Notes: a model not told the origin generated them from the sequence alone. Shown: positions 33,116-42,516, counted from the first letter of the stretch. The stretch: DNA of 64,000 bases from an uncultured Lachnospiraceae bacterium (GCA_910584725.1 CAJUBE010000002.1:1-64000); one strand, 5' to 3'. Numbers and translations are program-made.

Positions 33116-34435
33116 CTATATACGATCCAAAACAAACTTTGCGAAATCAATGCCTCTCTCCGGCTCGTATCCGCGCTTCACCGTCCCCGCTTTCTTTGCG
33201 TCCTCCACCTTCGCCCGAAACTCTGTAATCATATCGTCCGTCCACTTTTCCTGCATGGAGTAGCTTTCGAATGTCACTTTGCTGATGTGCAGCCAGTCAA
33301 CCCATCTGAAAATCGAAGAAATATCCGCATAGACAATCAGATCCGCCGCGCCGATAATCTGCCGCAGGGGCTCGTCCACAATATGACACCCCTTATAATC
33401 TTCCAAAAATCTGTTTTCATCCGGATCCGACTTGGGGTGCAGCGACACCAGAACCTCATCGAAGGACTCCAGCACGCTTCGCACAATGACCCCCTTATTA
33501 TACAGGTCATTCTCCTTCGACCAATGCTGCACTCTCTCGGAAAAAGCGATAACGACTGTCTCTTTCTGATGCAGTCCATACTTCCCGGCAAGCGCATTTC
33601 TGACGGATTCTCTGTTTTCGTACCCTTCTATAATAATCCCATCTTCCACCGATTCTGTCAAGAATAATCTGCCCTTCGCGCTCTCCTCGCCGAGCTCCTT
33701 TACCGTCTCGTCATACTGCTCCTGATACGCCGTGCACACAATATCCGCAAGGCTTCCCTGCACCCATGGATTGGGTACTCCAAAGCCCATAATCCGCTCG
33801 AGAATCTCCCGAAACGGCTGACTGAAAAATACAACCTGATCCCCGTATTCTCTTTCCTGCCTGGGATTGATGCGCTTCACAATTCTGGCTGTAATCGGCA
33901 GCTTATCCGTCTTTTTCTGCCGAAAGCCGTTTGACGGATTTAGAAGGATGCCCTCAATATCCGACATGCAGATCGGAGCGACAATCGTCGGGATCCCCTG
34001 CCTTTTTGCGCAGTAAATAAAAAATTTCTCCAGCTCCGATTTATTGTCGGCATAGAGAAGCACAGCATCCGGTTTTTCATTTTTCATCACGCCTTTTGCC
34101 CTGCGAAGTCCCTGTCTGTTCTGCGTGATAATCTTAAACGTATTGGAAACCGCCTTGCACATCGAAACATAAAACTTATCTTTGACATATTTGTAATCGC
34201 GGTTAACCGAAGCCTTCCCCCGCTGTCTCTCCTTCTCGTCAAAGTCCAAAACCTTGAAAGACGCAGCGCCGAGGTTCCTGCCTTTTTCCCTGACGGTTCG
34301 AATCTGGACGCGCGGATGGCACACCATGACGAAGCGGATGTCGTTTCTGTCTTTCAGCCGTTCCACAAAAGACAAAAAACCGTTCGCCCCCGTACCGCTG
34401 TTGGCAATCATCAGAATCGTTTTCTTATCTTCCAT
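33116..34435 (-). CDS. GT-B-like protein, candidate nonulosonic acid transferase
   Basis: A 439-residue protein without a family I can name securely. Its last third has the features of GT-B transferases that use CMP-sugars: SLHPKSDPDEN (an HP motif), then YADISSIFRW (an SS motif) about 35 residues later. The N terminus reads TILMIANSGTGANGF, a Rossmann-like start. It overlaps the second neuA by 11 bp, and CMP-sugar production therefore surrounds it. A sialyltransferase-like role is the best guess. It shares the HP-then-serine order with the gene at 37392 but little obvious sequence. Confidence 0.5.
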   Translation of the reverse strand: MEDKKTILMIANSGTGANGFLSFVERLKDRNDIRFVMVCHPRVQIRTVREKGRNLGAASFKVLDFDEKERQRGKASVNRDYKYVKDKFYVSMCKAVSNTFKIITQNRQGLRRAKGVMKNEKPDAVLLYADNKSELEKFFIYCAKRQGIPTIVAPICMSDIEGILLNPSNGFRQKKTDKLPITARIVKRINPRQEREYGDQVVFFSQPFREILERIMGFGVPNPWVQGSLADIVCTAYQEQYDETVKELGEESAKGRLFLTESVEDGIIIEGYENRESVRNALAGKYGLHQKETVVIAFSERVQHWSKENDLYNKGVIVRSVLESFDEVLVSLHPKSDPDENRFLEDYKGCHIVDEPLRQIIGAADLIVYADISSIFRWVDWLHISKVTFESYSMQEKWTDDMITEFRAKVEDAKKAGTVKRGYEPERGIDFAKFVLDRI

Positions 34436-35144
34436 GCAATTCCCTCTCCATCAGCCATTCCGTCAGCTCCATATCGTACTTCGTATCAATATTCATGGAG
34501 CGCTCCGCGGGCATCACATAGATGACCGGTTCGTCGCTGATCACCAGCTCCGCCTCCAAAAGATACTGCACATCCGTGATAAAGACAGCCCCGTTTCTCA
34601 CATACAGCTCCGGCAGATCCTGTCTTCTCTTTCCTTTGTTGTGATCCGGGTGCAGGGCAATGCCCATATCGTTTTCTATGTGATAGGCGTTGTATTCGCT
34701 GACGCTCTCCTCCCTGTAACAGCTTACCAGAGACGTGCCCTGTTTCCTGTCATACAGCGCGACGGCGCCGATAATATCTTCCCCTCTTCTGAGCGGCGAG
34801 GTGGGCTGCAGCAGGACGATATCGTCATAATATTCTCCACGCTCCCGATAGAAATTCACCGCATGGATCATCAGATCCGCACTTTTCGACTTGTCGGAGG
34901 AAAGCTCTGCCGGGCGGATAAACGGCACCTCCGCGCCGCATTCTCTCGCGACAGCGGCAATCTCCTCCGAATCGGTTGACACAATCACCCTGTCAACCGC
35001 TCCCGCTTTTTCCGCCTCCTTCGCCGCCTGAATCGAATAGTAAATCAGGGGACGCCCCGCCACAGGATAAATATTCTTTTTCGGAATCCCTTTCGACCCG
35101 CCTCTTGCGGGAATAATCGCCAGCCGCTTTTTCATACGCTTCAC
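34425..35144 (-). CDS. neuA: CMP-nonulosonic acid synthetase (NeuA/LegF/PseF family), set 2
   Basis: A 239-residue cytidylyltransferase with IIPARGGSKGIPKKN (10-24), VSTDSEEIAAVA, LLQPTSPLRRGED and PAERSMNIDTKYD. Same reaction as the protein at 30286, from which it is distinct enough (ARGGSKGIP against ARSGSKGLR) to suggest a different nonulosonic acid rather than a recent duplication. It is followed by its own NeuC- and NeuB-like genes upstream in the transcript, giving a compact B-C-A operon order. An internal ATG three codons in is an alternative start. Confidence 0.88.
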   Translation of the reverse strand: MKRMKKRLAIIPARGGSKGIPKKNIYPVAGRPLIYYSIQAAKEAEKAGAVDRVIVSTDSEEIAAVARECGAEVPFIRPAELSSDKSKSADLMIHAVNFYRERGEYYDDIVLLQPTSPLRRGEDIIGAVALYDRKQGTSLVSCYREESVSEYNAYHIENDMGIALHPDHNKGKRRQDLPELYVRNGAVFITDVQYLLEAELVISDEPVIYVMPAERSMNIDTKYDMELTEWLMERELHGR

Positions 35145-35163
35145 CCGTACCGCTTCGCCTTTC

Positions 35164-36315
35164 TTAGTATGTCATTCTCTTATGGATGGACAATTCCACT
35201 TTAGCCAGATAATCCGCAATGATCTCGCCCGCGTTTCCTCTGCCGAATATCGTCTCCGACTCATATCTGCCGTGGGCAATCTGCGCCTCCAGACACCTTG
35301 CGATTGCCTCCGTGTCATAGTCCGCCAGCATCACATTGCCGCCGTGCTCGCGTCCCTCCTGCCTGTCGCCCACAACCACCGAGGGCGTTCCGAGGAAGGA
35401 GGCCTCTCTGATAAAGGAGCTGCTGTTTCCCACAGCGCAGACGGCATTTTTCAAAATACAGTTATAAATTTCCGGCGGAAAGTTCTTGCAGTATGCAAAG
35501 TTGGAATCACTGTTGTTCTCCCGGAAGATACGGATCCCCCTTGACACCAGATCGCTTCCGGCGTCAATGTTCGGCCACATCACGATCTTCTGCTCTTTCC
35601 TGTCTTTCAATGCGGCAAGCGTTTTTTCCACCTGCGCACGCCCCTCCTCCGGCGTCGTGGTCACCGGATGCTGCATCATGAGAATATAGGGCTTTGTGAA
35701 ATCAATCTGATAACCGACGCCGCTGTTATACTCCTGCATCTTTTCATTGCTGATGGTCAGATCCTGATGGCACAGAGTATCTATGGAAGGACAGCCGCTG
35801 TTCACGATGCGCTCCGGCTCCTCCCCCATCTTAATCAGCCGTTCCCTGCTCTGTTCCGTCGAGGGAAAATGGTAGTGCGACATTTTCGTGATCGCATGTC
35901 TCACCAGCTCGTCGATGTTACCCGTGATTTCGCCCCCCTGAATATGGGCCAGCGGGATATTCAGATAGGTGGCCGCAATCGCCGTCGCCATCGTCTCATA
36001 CCGGTCCGCCACCGTCACCACCACATCCGGCCTGATATCCTCGAAGACCGTGGACAGCTCTATAATGCCCAGGCCTGTAGATTTTGCCTGGGTCTCCAGA
36101 TTTTCGCCCTCTATCACATAGTAAATTTTTCTGGTGGGGGTAAACCCGTCCTTTTCAATCACGCGAAGGGCATTCCCGAAGCGATCCAGCAAAACGGAGG
36201 CGCCTACAACAAGCTGCAGCTCCAAATCGGGATGCGCCTGTATCGCCTTCAAAACATATTTCACTCTGCCGTAATTGGCCCTGCTGGCCACCACCACACA
36301 CACTTTTCTCTTCAT
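35164..36315 (-). CDS. neuC: hydrolysing 2-epimerase (NeuC/LegG family), set 2
   Basis: A 383-residue epimerase: VCVVVASRANYGRVKYVL replaces the usual TGTRAEYG start, followed by VADRYETMATAIAA, AHIQGGEITGNIDE, MSHYHFPSTEQS, QHPVTTT and VGNSSSFIREASFLG. Q in HIQGGE and the R-A-N-Y start differ from the set 1 protein (HIHGGE, RAEYG), pointing to a different substrate. It generates the free six-carbon sugar for the NeuB encoded just upstream. The gap to that gene is 21 bp. Confidence 0.85.
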   Translation of the reverse strand: MKRKVCVVVASRANYGRVKYVLKAIQAHPDLELQLVVGASVLLDRFGNALRVIEKDGFTPTRKIYYVIEGENLETQAKSTGLGIIELSTVFEDIRPDVVVTVADRYETMATAIAATYLNIPLAHIQGGEITGNIDELVRHAITKMSHYHFPSTEQSRERLIKMGEEPERIVNSGCPSIDTLCHQDLTISNEKMQEYNSGVGYQIDFTKPYILMMQHPVTTTPEEGRAQVEKTLAALKDRKEQKIVMWPNIDAGSDLVSRGIRIFRENNSDSNFAYCKNFPPEIYNCILKNAVCAVGNSSSFIREASFLGTPSVVVGDRQEGREHGGNVMLADYDTEAIARCLEAQIAHGRYESETIFGRGNAGEIIADYLAKVELSIHKRMTY

Positions 36316-36336
36316 GTTAAACTCTGTATCCCCTTT

Positions 36337-37389
36337 CTACTTTGCCGCGCTGTCTTTGTTCAAATCAGACCATAGCAAAGCCTCGCCCATTTTCAAATCT
36401 TTTGCCGTTCTTTTTCCCAGCACATCCTCGTACTGTTCCCCGGAAACACCCTTCAGCGGCTTTTTGAAGGAGAGGTCATCCATATCCAGCATCTCCCCCC
36501 TGGCAACATCCCGTTTCAGATAGATGCCCTTCGCAAAAATGTGCTTTAATTCTTTCTGCTCGTCATTCAATGTTGTCTTGTCAACCAGCGCATTCCGCAT
36601 GGCCGTAATCATCCGGATGCCCTCTGTCATCTCCTTAAGCTGCTCTACGGTCACAGACGCCTTCACATCGGGCCCGAACATGTAGGGGCTCATCGTCACA
36701 TGCACCTCTATCATCAGCGCGCCGTTTGCCACCGCCGCCAGAGACGGGAATATCGTCCCGGAATGATCCGACAGCCCGATGGGGCAGTCGTATCTGTCCC
36801 GCATCTCTGAAATGAGATTCAGGCCGATCTTTTCCGGCGGGCAAGGATATGCGGTCGTGCACTGCATCACGGCGTAAGGGTTTGTCCGGATCAGCTCCAC
36901 CTGTCGGTCAATGTCCTCGTAGGAGCTTAATCCCGTTGACAGAAGAATCGGTTTCCCCGTCTTCACCATCTTTTCTACCAGATATTTATTGTACACCTCA
37001 CCGGATCCCAGCTTCCACGCCGGCATACCGATGGCTTCCAGCATCTCAAAGGCCTCCACCGAGAAAACCGAACTCAGGAAATCCAGCCCGGCATCTAACG
37101 CATGCCTTTGAAGCCCCTCCCACTGTGCAGGCGTAAATTCCATCCTTTTCCAGTAGTCGTATCGGTTCTTATCCTCATAGCTGAACTTCACGCGGAAAGG
37201 TTCCTCCGGCGTGCTCTCCGCCTCCGCGATATGCGTCTGAAATTTGATCGCATCGACTCCCGTCCCTGCCACCGCGTCAATGAACGCATGGGCCTGCCCC
37301 AGACTGCCGTCATGGTTCTGGGATATTTCCGCAATGATATATACGCTGTTCTGTGCAATTCCTTCTGCAAACCATTTCCCGATTTTCAT
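36337..37389 (-). CDS. neuB: nonulosonic acid synthase (NeuB family), set 2
   Basis: A 350-residue NeuB-type synthase: YIIAEISQNHDGSL, AIKFQTH, LSSVFS where most have LSTPFD, KLGSGEVYN, STGLSSYED, QCTTAYPCPPEK, IGLSDHSG, IEVHVTMS and a C-terminal SAF-like domain from about 280 (FAKGIYLKRDVARGE). Against set 1, the EKHFT metal/substrate segment has become IEVHVT, so the retained histidine is flanked differently. It condenses a ManNAc-like sugar with PEP. It is 2 bp from the upstream transferase-like gene, a strong sign of co-translation. Confidence 0.86.
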   Translation of the reverse strand: MKIGKWFAEGIAQNSVYIIAEISQNHDGSLGQAHAFIDAVAGTGVDAIKFQTHIAEAESTPEEPFRVKFSYEDKNRYDYWKRMEFTPAQWEGLQRHALDAGLDFLSSVFSVEAFEMLEAIGMPAWKLGSGEVYNKYLVEKMVKTGKPILLSTGLSSYEDIDRQVELIRTNPYAVMQCTTAYPCPPEKIGLNLISEMRDRYDCPIGLSDHSGTIFPSLAAVANGALMIEVHVTMSPYMFGPDVKASVTVEQLKEMTEGIRMITAMRNALVDKTTLNDEQKELKHIFAKGIYLKRDVARGEMLDMDDLSFKKPLKGVSGEQYEDVLGKRTAKDLKMGEALLWSDLNKDSAAK

Positions 37390-37391
37390 TT

Positions 37392-38762
37392 TCAGCCTTC
37401 CACCAATCTCTTTATCCTGTGAATGATTTCCGCCACTTCCCCGTCGCTCTCCGCTTCGATCTCATTCATTTTTTTCCACTTTCGGAACTCTTTATCCTGG
37501 TAGCTTTCCAGCCATTTTTTCCTTTTTCGCAGAAAAGGCAGCGGAATATTCGCCAGCGCCCAGCTATAGATCCGATACAGAAATGTCATGCGCATAAAGG
37601 CAATGACCATCCGCTCCTTTGCCGAATACAGGTTCCTGTATTCCCGCCTCTGCTTGTTGTCAAAGGCATACGCTGCACCCTGATAAACCTCCTCAAAGGC
37701 ATCCGCGATTTTGAGATAGCTCGCCCGCTTCTCATCCACCAGATAAAAGGGATTCACCATCTCCTTCGTCAGTCCGATATCGGGCATGTCCCCCGAAACG
37801 GTTCCCCGAAATGTCTCGTAATCCCTGACTTTATTCATCTCCATCAGAAGCGGGTGATCCTGATCCTCCGGAATCGGATAGGGACAAAGATAAATCGGGT
37901 TTTTCCCTGCAAAGAAAGCCTCCAGAATCGCCGTGCTGTTCCAGGCGTATACCAGATCGCTGACCGCAATCCACTGTTTCACCGAGAGCTCTGAAATCAC
38001 TCTAAAATTCTCATATTCCTGCGCCAGCTTCTCCGCCCGCGGGGAATCGTCCCCGGGATGCGGCCTGTACACAATCACATAGTCCCTGTTCTCCTCGAGG
38101 AATTGCCGGAACCACTGTAAGATAGTGAGCTGCTCCTGTTCCGCCACCTCCAGATAATGTCTGCGGCCTTCCCCGAAGCGGGCAATGGTCGCCCGTTTTG
38201 CTTCCGCCGACGCCTCCACATACTTAAAGCCGGCAATGAACAGACATAGTTTTTTATCCGCCGGCAGATCATATTGTCTGCAAATTTCTTCTCTGGACGT
38301 ATAGAACCCACGAAATTCCGGCCGCAGCAGATCCATGGTTATATTCCCGGTCACCTTCACGTTCCGGGGCGCGACGCCAGCCTTTTCGATCAGTCTTTTC
38401 TGATTTTTTTCTCCCCATGATATGTGTACGATCGCCTTTGCCAGACCGGACAAATTCCGGAAGCTGCCGCTGTCCTTCTCCTGCTCGTTGGTTGTCACCT
38501 GCTCCCATTGGAGGTTAATCACTTTGTCAAACTTTATCCGGTAACTGGCGTAGTCTCTGATGGAGCTGCTTGTATAGCAGTACCCGATCACCAGCACCTT
38601 CGTCCGATACACGGGTGTGCGCGACTTTACCAGTTCATAGTCGTTCGCGTACAGGATTTTGGTCTTATAGCCACGCCTGTCCAGCTCATACTTTAACAGG
38701 CACAAATTATCCAGCTCCCGCACTTTATGTTCATACATAAGCAGAAAATCATAATCCTGCAT
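37392..38762 (-). CDS. surface carbohydrate biosynthesis protein, GT-B-like
   Basis: A 456-residue protein that resembles the loosely defined surface carbohydrate biosynthesis proteins found next to sialic acid genes. Visible features are YTSSSIRDYASYR, NLQWEQVTTNEQE, VTGNITMDLLRPEF, VYRPHPGDDSPRAE (HP motif) and YAWNSTAILEAFFAG, where a serine/threonine pair precedes an E-A turn, as in GT-B enzymes binding nucleotide diphosphate or monophosphate sugars. Its two-base gap to the set 2 neuB gene suggests that it transfers the set 2 sugar, though it might be a CDP-glycerol-type transferase. The C-terminal 100 residues are very basic and may bind membrane. Confidence 0.55.
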   Translation of the reverse strand: MQDYDFLLMYEHKVRELDNLCLLKYELDRRGYKTKILYANDYELVKSRTPVYRTKVLVIGYCYTSSSIRDYASYRIKFDKVINLQWEQVTTNEQEKDSGSFRNLSGLAKAIVHISWGEKNQKRLIEKAGVAPRNVKVTGNITMDLLRPEFRGFYTSREEICRQYDLPADKKLCLFIAGFKYVEASAEAKRATIARFGEGRRHYLEVAEQEQLTILQWFRQFLEENRDYVIVYRPHPGDDSPRAEKLAQEYENFRVISELSVKQWIAVSDLVYAWNSTAILEAFFAGKNPIYLCPYPIPEDQDHPLLMEMNKVRDYETFRGTVSGDMPDIGLTKEMVNPFYLVDEKRASYLKIADAFEEVYQGAAYAFDNKQRREYRNLYSAKERMVIAFMRMTFLYRIYSWALANIPLPFLRKRKKWLESYQDKEFRKWKKMNEIEAESDGEVAEIIHRIKRLVEG

Positions 38763-38778
38763 TTGACGTTCTCCCGCT

Positions 38779-40335
38779 TTACTCTTTCCAACCTGCCGTT
38801 ATCTGTCTGCACACCCTGTATTTGTTGTTATTCCAGCACTCAGCGAGCTGCGCCGCCCCGCATTCAATATTGTAGAGCAGCGAATCGCAGAGCGACAGAC
38901 AGTGAATCACCGCCAGATAATTTCTCCCGGCCGCCTTGCCGTCCTGAATCTCCAGCAAATCTTTGACCTGTATATATTCCCGATTCTTATAATCATAGCT
39001 CACTCTCTTCTGATCCACCGACAGCAGCCTGTCCCCGAGAGCCTTCCGGAACATTTCAAAATACTCCGCGTCCTCGGTTGCCAGAAAGATATATTCATAT
39101 TCTAGTTCGTTTTTAAAGTGAATGCAAGCCTGTAAAAAAGTCTCCGCATCTACGATATCTTTCCGCCATTCCTTGTTGATTTTTTCCGCCGCCTCTTTTC
39201 TGAAATCCGTCCCCCTCATAACCACGCCCAGGACCTTCCCGGGCAGCTCTCTCGGCATTCTCCCCTCTATATAGCGCTTTGTCTCTTCATTCATCCTGAT
39301 TAGCTTGCAGAAAACCTCGCTGTCCAGACTCCGTCTGCCCCACTTTTCCTGATAGGGGTTGATTTTGCTCTCCCCCAGAAGAATCGTGTTATCGGACGCA
39401 CTGATCACATACCTGCTCTCGTAAGCCTCCGCTGTCGATATCTCCGATACCGGCTCGAAAAAGTATTCCCACATGTTCTCCTTCTCAGAGTTTAAATACT
39501 GATTCGGATAGGCGTGCAGATCCACCACAGGCGTGTATCCTTTCTCCAGGATCCAGCGGACATGTGTATACGTCCAGCGTATGATGGAGACCAGCCCCTC
39601 GTTAAAACAGGGATAGTCCAGAAGCACAATCGTCTTATCTTCGTTTTTGTCCCCGAAGGATTTCGTATTTTTACACCAAAGCACACTGTACAGAAGCTTC
39701 GCGCTGTTGCAAATGCTGTCAACAGGCCAGAAACACTCTCTGTCCGTTGCGGCAATACATATGTGACGTTTTTTATCCAGAGCTTTTATGATTCGGTAAA
39801 GAAACAGACATACCAACCTGTTCCCAAGGCCCATATTCTGGTTCTTCCCCTGCATCCAGTTTTTCAAAAGCTCCATATATCTGCCTGCCGCCCCGCTGAA
39901 AGGCAGAAAGCGGACAGATTTCCCTTTTATAAAATATTTTGCCCGCTTATCCAAAAAGACACACCGCTTATCAGGACAAAATTTCTGCAGGAACCGCGCA
40001 ATGGCAACGGAATACTCTTCCGCCTCCGTAAATACAAATGTGCGGTATTGATTCAAAAAGGAGAAATCAAGCCGCTCCTTCCTGGAAAAACATTTTTCAT
40101 AATCGGGAAAATCATTCCGCTTAATCCCCAGCACCAGATTTTCCTGATACTGCATCCAAAACAGCAGCTTTCCATTCTGATCCACTACCGGAAAACACGC
40201 CCCGTCCGCCTCCCCGTTTACATACGCGTAGTCCCTTGCTTCCAAGAACAAATTGGGGGATATGCGAAAAGTTTTTCCCTGATAGGATCCGTCCCATTTG
40301 GGGCAGACCGTCTTGTCATTACATATTTTTATCAA
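38779..40335 (-). CDS. two-part protein with a fucosyltransferase-like C-terminal half
   Basis: A 518-residue protein. The second half resembles O-fucosyltransferase/NodZ-type folds: GVVMRGTDFRKEAAE near residue 375 (the donor-binding arginine motif), YIFLATEDAEYFEMF, then SVDQKRVSY and a late CLSLCDSLLYNIECGAAQLA, which has the conserved SD/SxG placement. The first 180 residues, rich in aromatic and basic residues, match nothing I know; they may bind the acceptor. The start codon is TTG with GGAGG 9 nt upstream. GDP-sugar use would fit a locus that contains a PtmE-like GDP-sugar synthase, but this link is speculative. Confidence 0.5.
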   Translation of the reverse strand: MIKICNDKTVCPKWDGSYQGKTFRISPNLFLEARDYAYVNGEADGACFPVVDQNGKLLFWMQYQENLVLGIKRNDFPDYEKCFSRKERLDFSFLNQYRTFVFTEAEEYSVAIARFLQKFCPDKRCVFLDKRAKYFIKGKSVRFLPFSGAAGRYMELLKNWMQGKNQNMGLGNRLVCLFLYRIIKALDKKRHICIAATDRECFWPVDSICNSAKLLYSVLWCKNTKSFGDKNEDKTIVLLDYPCFNEGLVSIIRWTYTHVRWILEKGYTPVVDLHAYPNQYLNSEKENMWEYFFEPVSEISTAEAYESRYVISASDNTILLGESKINPYQEKWGRRSLDSEVFCKLIRMNEETKRYIEGRMPRELPGKVLGVVMRGTDFRKEAAEKINKEWRKDIVDAETFLQACIHFKNELEYEYIFLATEDAEYFEMFRKALGDRLLSVDQKRVSYDYKNREYIQVKDLLEIQDGKAAGRNYLAVIHCLSLCDSLLYNIECGAAQLAECWNNNKYRVCRQITAGWKE

Positions 40336-40368
40336 TGCTTCGTGCCTCCGTCTGCCAATCCGCCGTCC

Positions 40369-41238
40369 TTAATTATAATGTTCTAACCGCAACTGGCTGA
40401 TCTGTGCGGATATGATGCCAAAGAAAAATGTCTGAATGCCAAAGATGCAGATGATTGCGGAGAGCACGGGAATCCCCATCCCTTCCGTCAGAGCATTTAC
40501 CACGCCGTACAGTACACCGATCACAACCGCAAGCACACCCACCGTTCCGAACACTTCTTTCGGCCGGAAAAGAATGATAATATTCATAATCAGCATGATC
40601 GTTCTCATACCGTCACGCAGCGGTTTCACCGTACTTTTCCCCACTCTTTTCCGGACGAGAATCTCGCATGTTCCACCCACGCACTCTGTCTCCTGCATGA
40701 TAAAGGTCGTCACGGTGGACGCCCCGAATCTGGGCGGCAGAAGCGACAAGTACTTCATCAAAACCGTTTTCTTAAAGGCCCGCATACCGGAATTGAAATC
40801 CTCCACGGGTTCTTTTGCCAAAAGATTCACAATTCTTTTCAGCACAGCCTTTCCCAACTTCCTGTTGCGGTCGCAGTGGGATTCTTTCGCCCTGACCCCG
40901 ACGCAGTAATCCAGATGCTCCGTCTCCAATTTGTTCACCACGGTCACCAGATCCTCCGGCCTGTGCTGTCCGTCGGCATCGTACCACACAACGATATCCC
41001 CCGCCGCGTTTTTGCATCCTGTCTTGATCGCGGAACCGTAGCCCCGGTTTCTCTTATGCCGGATGCATCGAATGTTAGGATATTCCATACTGTCTACGAT
41101 GGCAAAGGTATCGTCCGCCGAGCCGTCGTCGATCACCAGGATCTCCCAATCTGCCGGTATATAGTCCGCCAGCTCGGTTAATGTCTCCTTTATTCCCGCC
41201 GCCTCATTGTAGGCCGGAATAATAACGGTTGTCTTCAC
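40369..41238 (-). CDS. DPM1-like family 2 glycosyltransferase with membrane segments
   Basis: A GT2 of about 289 residues: TVIIPAYNEAAGI, IDDGSADDT, YDADGQHRPEDL and two hydrophobic segments after residue 210 (LIMNIIILF and GVLAVVIGVLY regions). It belongs to the dolichyl-phosphate-mannose-synthase/GtrB group that acts on polyprenyl phosphate. The start is the GTG at 41238: GGGAGGAA lies 5 nt upstream, whereas the in-frame TTG at 41253 actually forms part of that ribosome site. It follows the flippase gene directly. Confidence 0.85.
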   Translation of the reverse strand: MKTTVIIPAYNEAAGIKETLTELADYIPADWEILVIDDGSADDTFAIVDSMEYPNIRCIRHKRNRGYGSAIKTGCKNAAGDIVVWYDADGQHRPEDLVTVVNKLETEHLDYCVGVRAKESHCDRNRKLGKAVLKRIVNLLAKEPVEDFNSGMRAFKKTVLMKYLSLLPPRFGASTVTTFIMQETECVGGTCEILVRKRVGKSTVKPLRDGMRTIMLIMNIIILFRPKEVFGTVGVLAVVIGVLYGVVNALTEGMGIPVLSAIICIFGIQTFFFGIISAQISQLRLEHYN

Positions 41239-41253
41239 TGTTTTTCCTCCCAA

Positions 41254-42516
41254 CTATATCGTGATTTTCAGCTCTTTTTTCGTATAATACCGTAGCGTAT
41301 ATCCATATATCAAATAGGAAACCGCAGTCGCCACAGCGGCCCCAAGCAGGCCGAACCCCAGGATCAGCACGATATTCAGGGCAAAATTTGAAGCCACCGT
41401 CACCACATTGACAAAAGATTCACGGGCCGGAAATCCCGTCTGTGCAAAAATGTTTCCAAAAATGATTTTTCTTCCGCTCACTATGATTGCAACGCTGATA
41501 ACCACCAGATACCACATGCCCACCAGGTAGTCCTTCTGATCCAAAATACAGCACATAATATAATATCCCACAAGCAGCGCGGCAAACGCCAGCGGAGATA
41601 AAACCCGAAGCGCCTTCTTCATGCCCTCATTAATCGCCTCAACGCCCTCCTTCAATCTGCCGCCCACATAATATTCCGTAATTTTAGGATTGATGCTTCT
41701 TCTGACCACGAAGTATAGCTGATAAAAACCTTCCGCAAACAAAACCGCAAAAGAGTAAATTCCGATCAGATAATCATCTCCCACAATAAATCCGAGGCAG
41801 ATAATATCCACCTTTGTATTTAGCTCATTCACCAGATTGGACATCAGAATATAAGTGCCAAACCGGGCATGTTGTTTCAGATACTTTATGCCTGGCTTCC
41901 TTATAAAAAGTCCCCTGTGTATCAGATATACAGTAGTGATCAGGAGCACCACAATTTCCGCCCCCGTAAAACAGACGGTGAGCCACTGATAATCACAGCG
42001 TAAAAGTCCCATCCCATAAACGGCAAGCACAATCAAAATGTATCTCAGAGATTGAAAGAAAGCATATGGCTTCAACTCTGACAAGCCGTTCAGATAGTTG
42101 AGCAGAATTTTATTCAGCGAAAAGAAAACCAGCCCGGGCATAAGCACCTGCATACTTGTCAGCAGATTTCGGTTGTCCGTTACGATAAACGGCAGCAGCA
42201 GCTCAATGATTCCAACGCAGACTGCCGAAAACAAAAATATACCGATCAGCGCCGAAGAGATAATCTGCTCCTGCTCTCCACGGTTATCCTTATACTCCGG
42301 GATCAGCCTCATAACAGACATGTGCACGCCCCACACCGTGATCTGTGAGAGCACACCGTACCATGCCTGCGCTCTGCTGAAAACCCCCAGCGCGGCCGCG
42401 TCATAAAAAAACACAATCAGAAAGTTGATTAAAAACCCACTGACAGATAAGATGACGACGCTGCCGTAATTCCACAACAGCCCCTCTATGAATTTGCCTT
42501 TTAATTTATCTTTCAT
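41254..42516 (-). CDS. Wzx-like polysaccharide flippase (MOP superfamily)
   Basis: A 420-residue protein with about twelve hydrophobic segments, starting KGKFIEGLLWNYGSVVILSVSGF, the usual N terminus of oligosaccharide flippases. RLIPEYKDN after helix 3 and the SRAQAWYG region match MOP-type polysaccharide exporters. It would flip undecaprenyl-diphosphate repeat units. The ATG at 42516 lies within the last codons of the upstream giant membrane protein gene (11-bp overlap) and is preferred over frames beginning further upstream, which contain 48 arginine- and cysteine-rich residues unlike the family. Confidence 0.85.
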   Translation of the reverse strand: MKDKLKGKFIEGLLWNYGSVVILSVSGFLINFLIVFFYDAAALGVFSRAQAWYGVLSQITVWGVHMSVMRLIPEYKDNRGEQEQIISSALIGIFLFSAVCVGIIELLLPFIVTDNRNLLTSMQVLMPGLVFFSLNKILLNYLNGLSELKPYAFFQSLRYILIVLAVYGMGLLRCDYQWLTVCFTGAEIVVLLITTVYLIHRGLFIRKPGIKYLKQHARFGTYILMSNLVNELNTKVDIICLGFIVGDDYLIGIYSFAVLFAEGFYQLYFVVRRSINPKITEYYVGGRLKEGVEAINEGMKKALRVLSPLAFAALLVGYYIMCCILDQKDYLVGMWYLVVISVAIIVSGRKIIFGNIFAQTGFPARESFVNVVTVASNFALNIVLILGFGLLGAAVATAVSYLIYGYTLRYYTKKELKITI

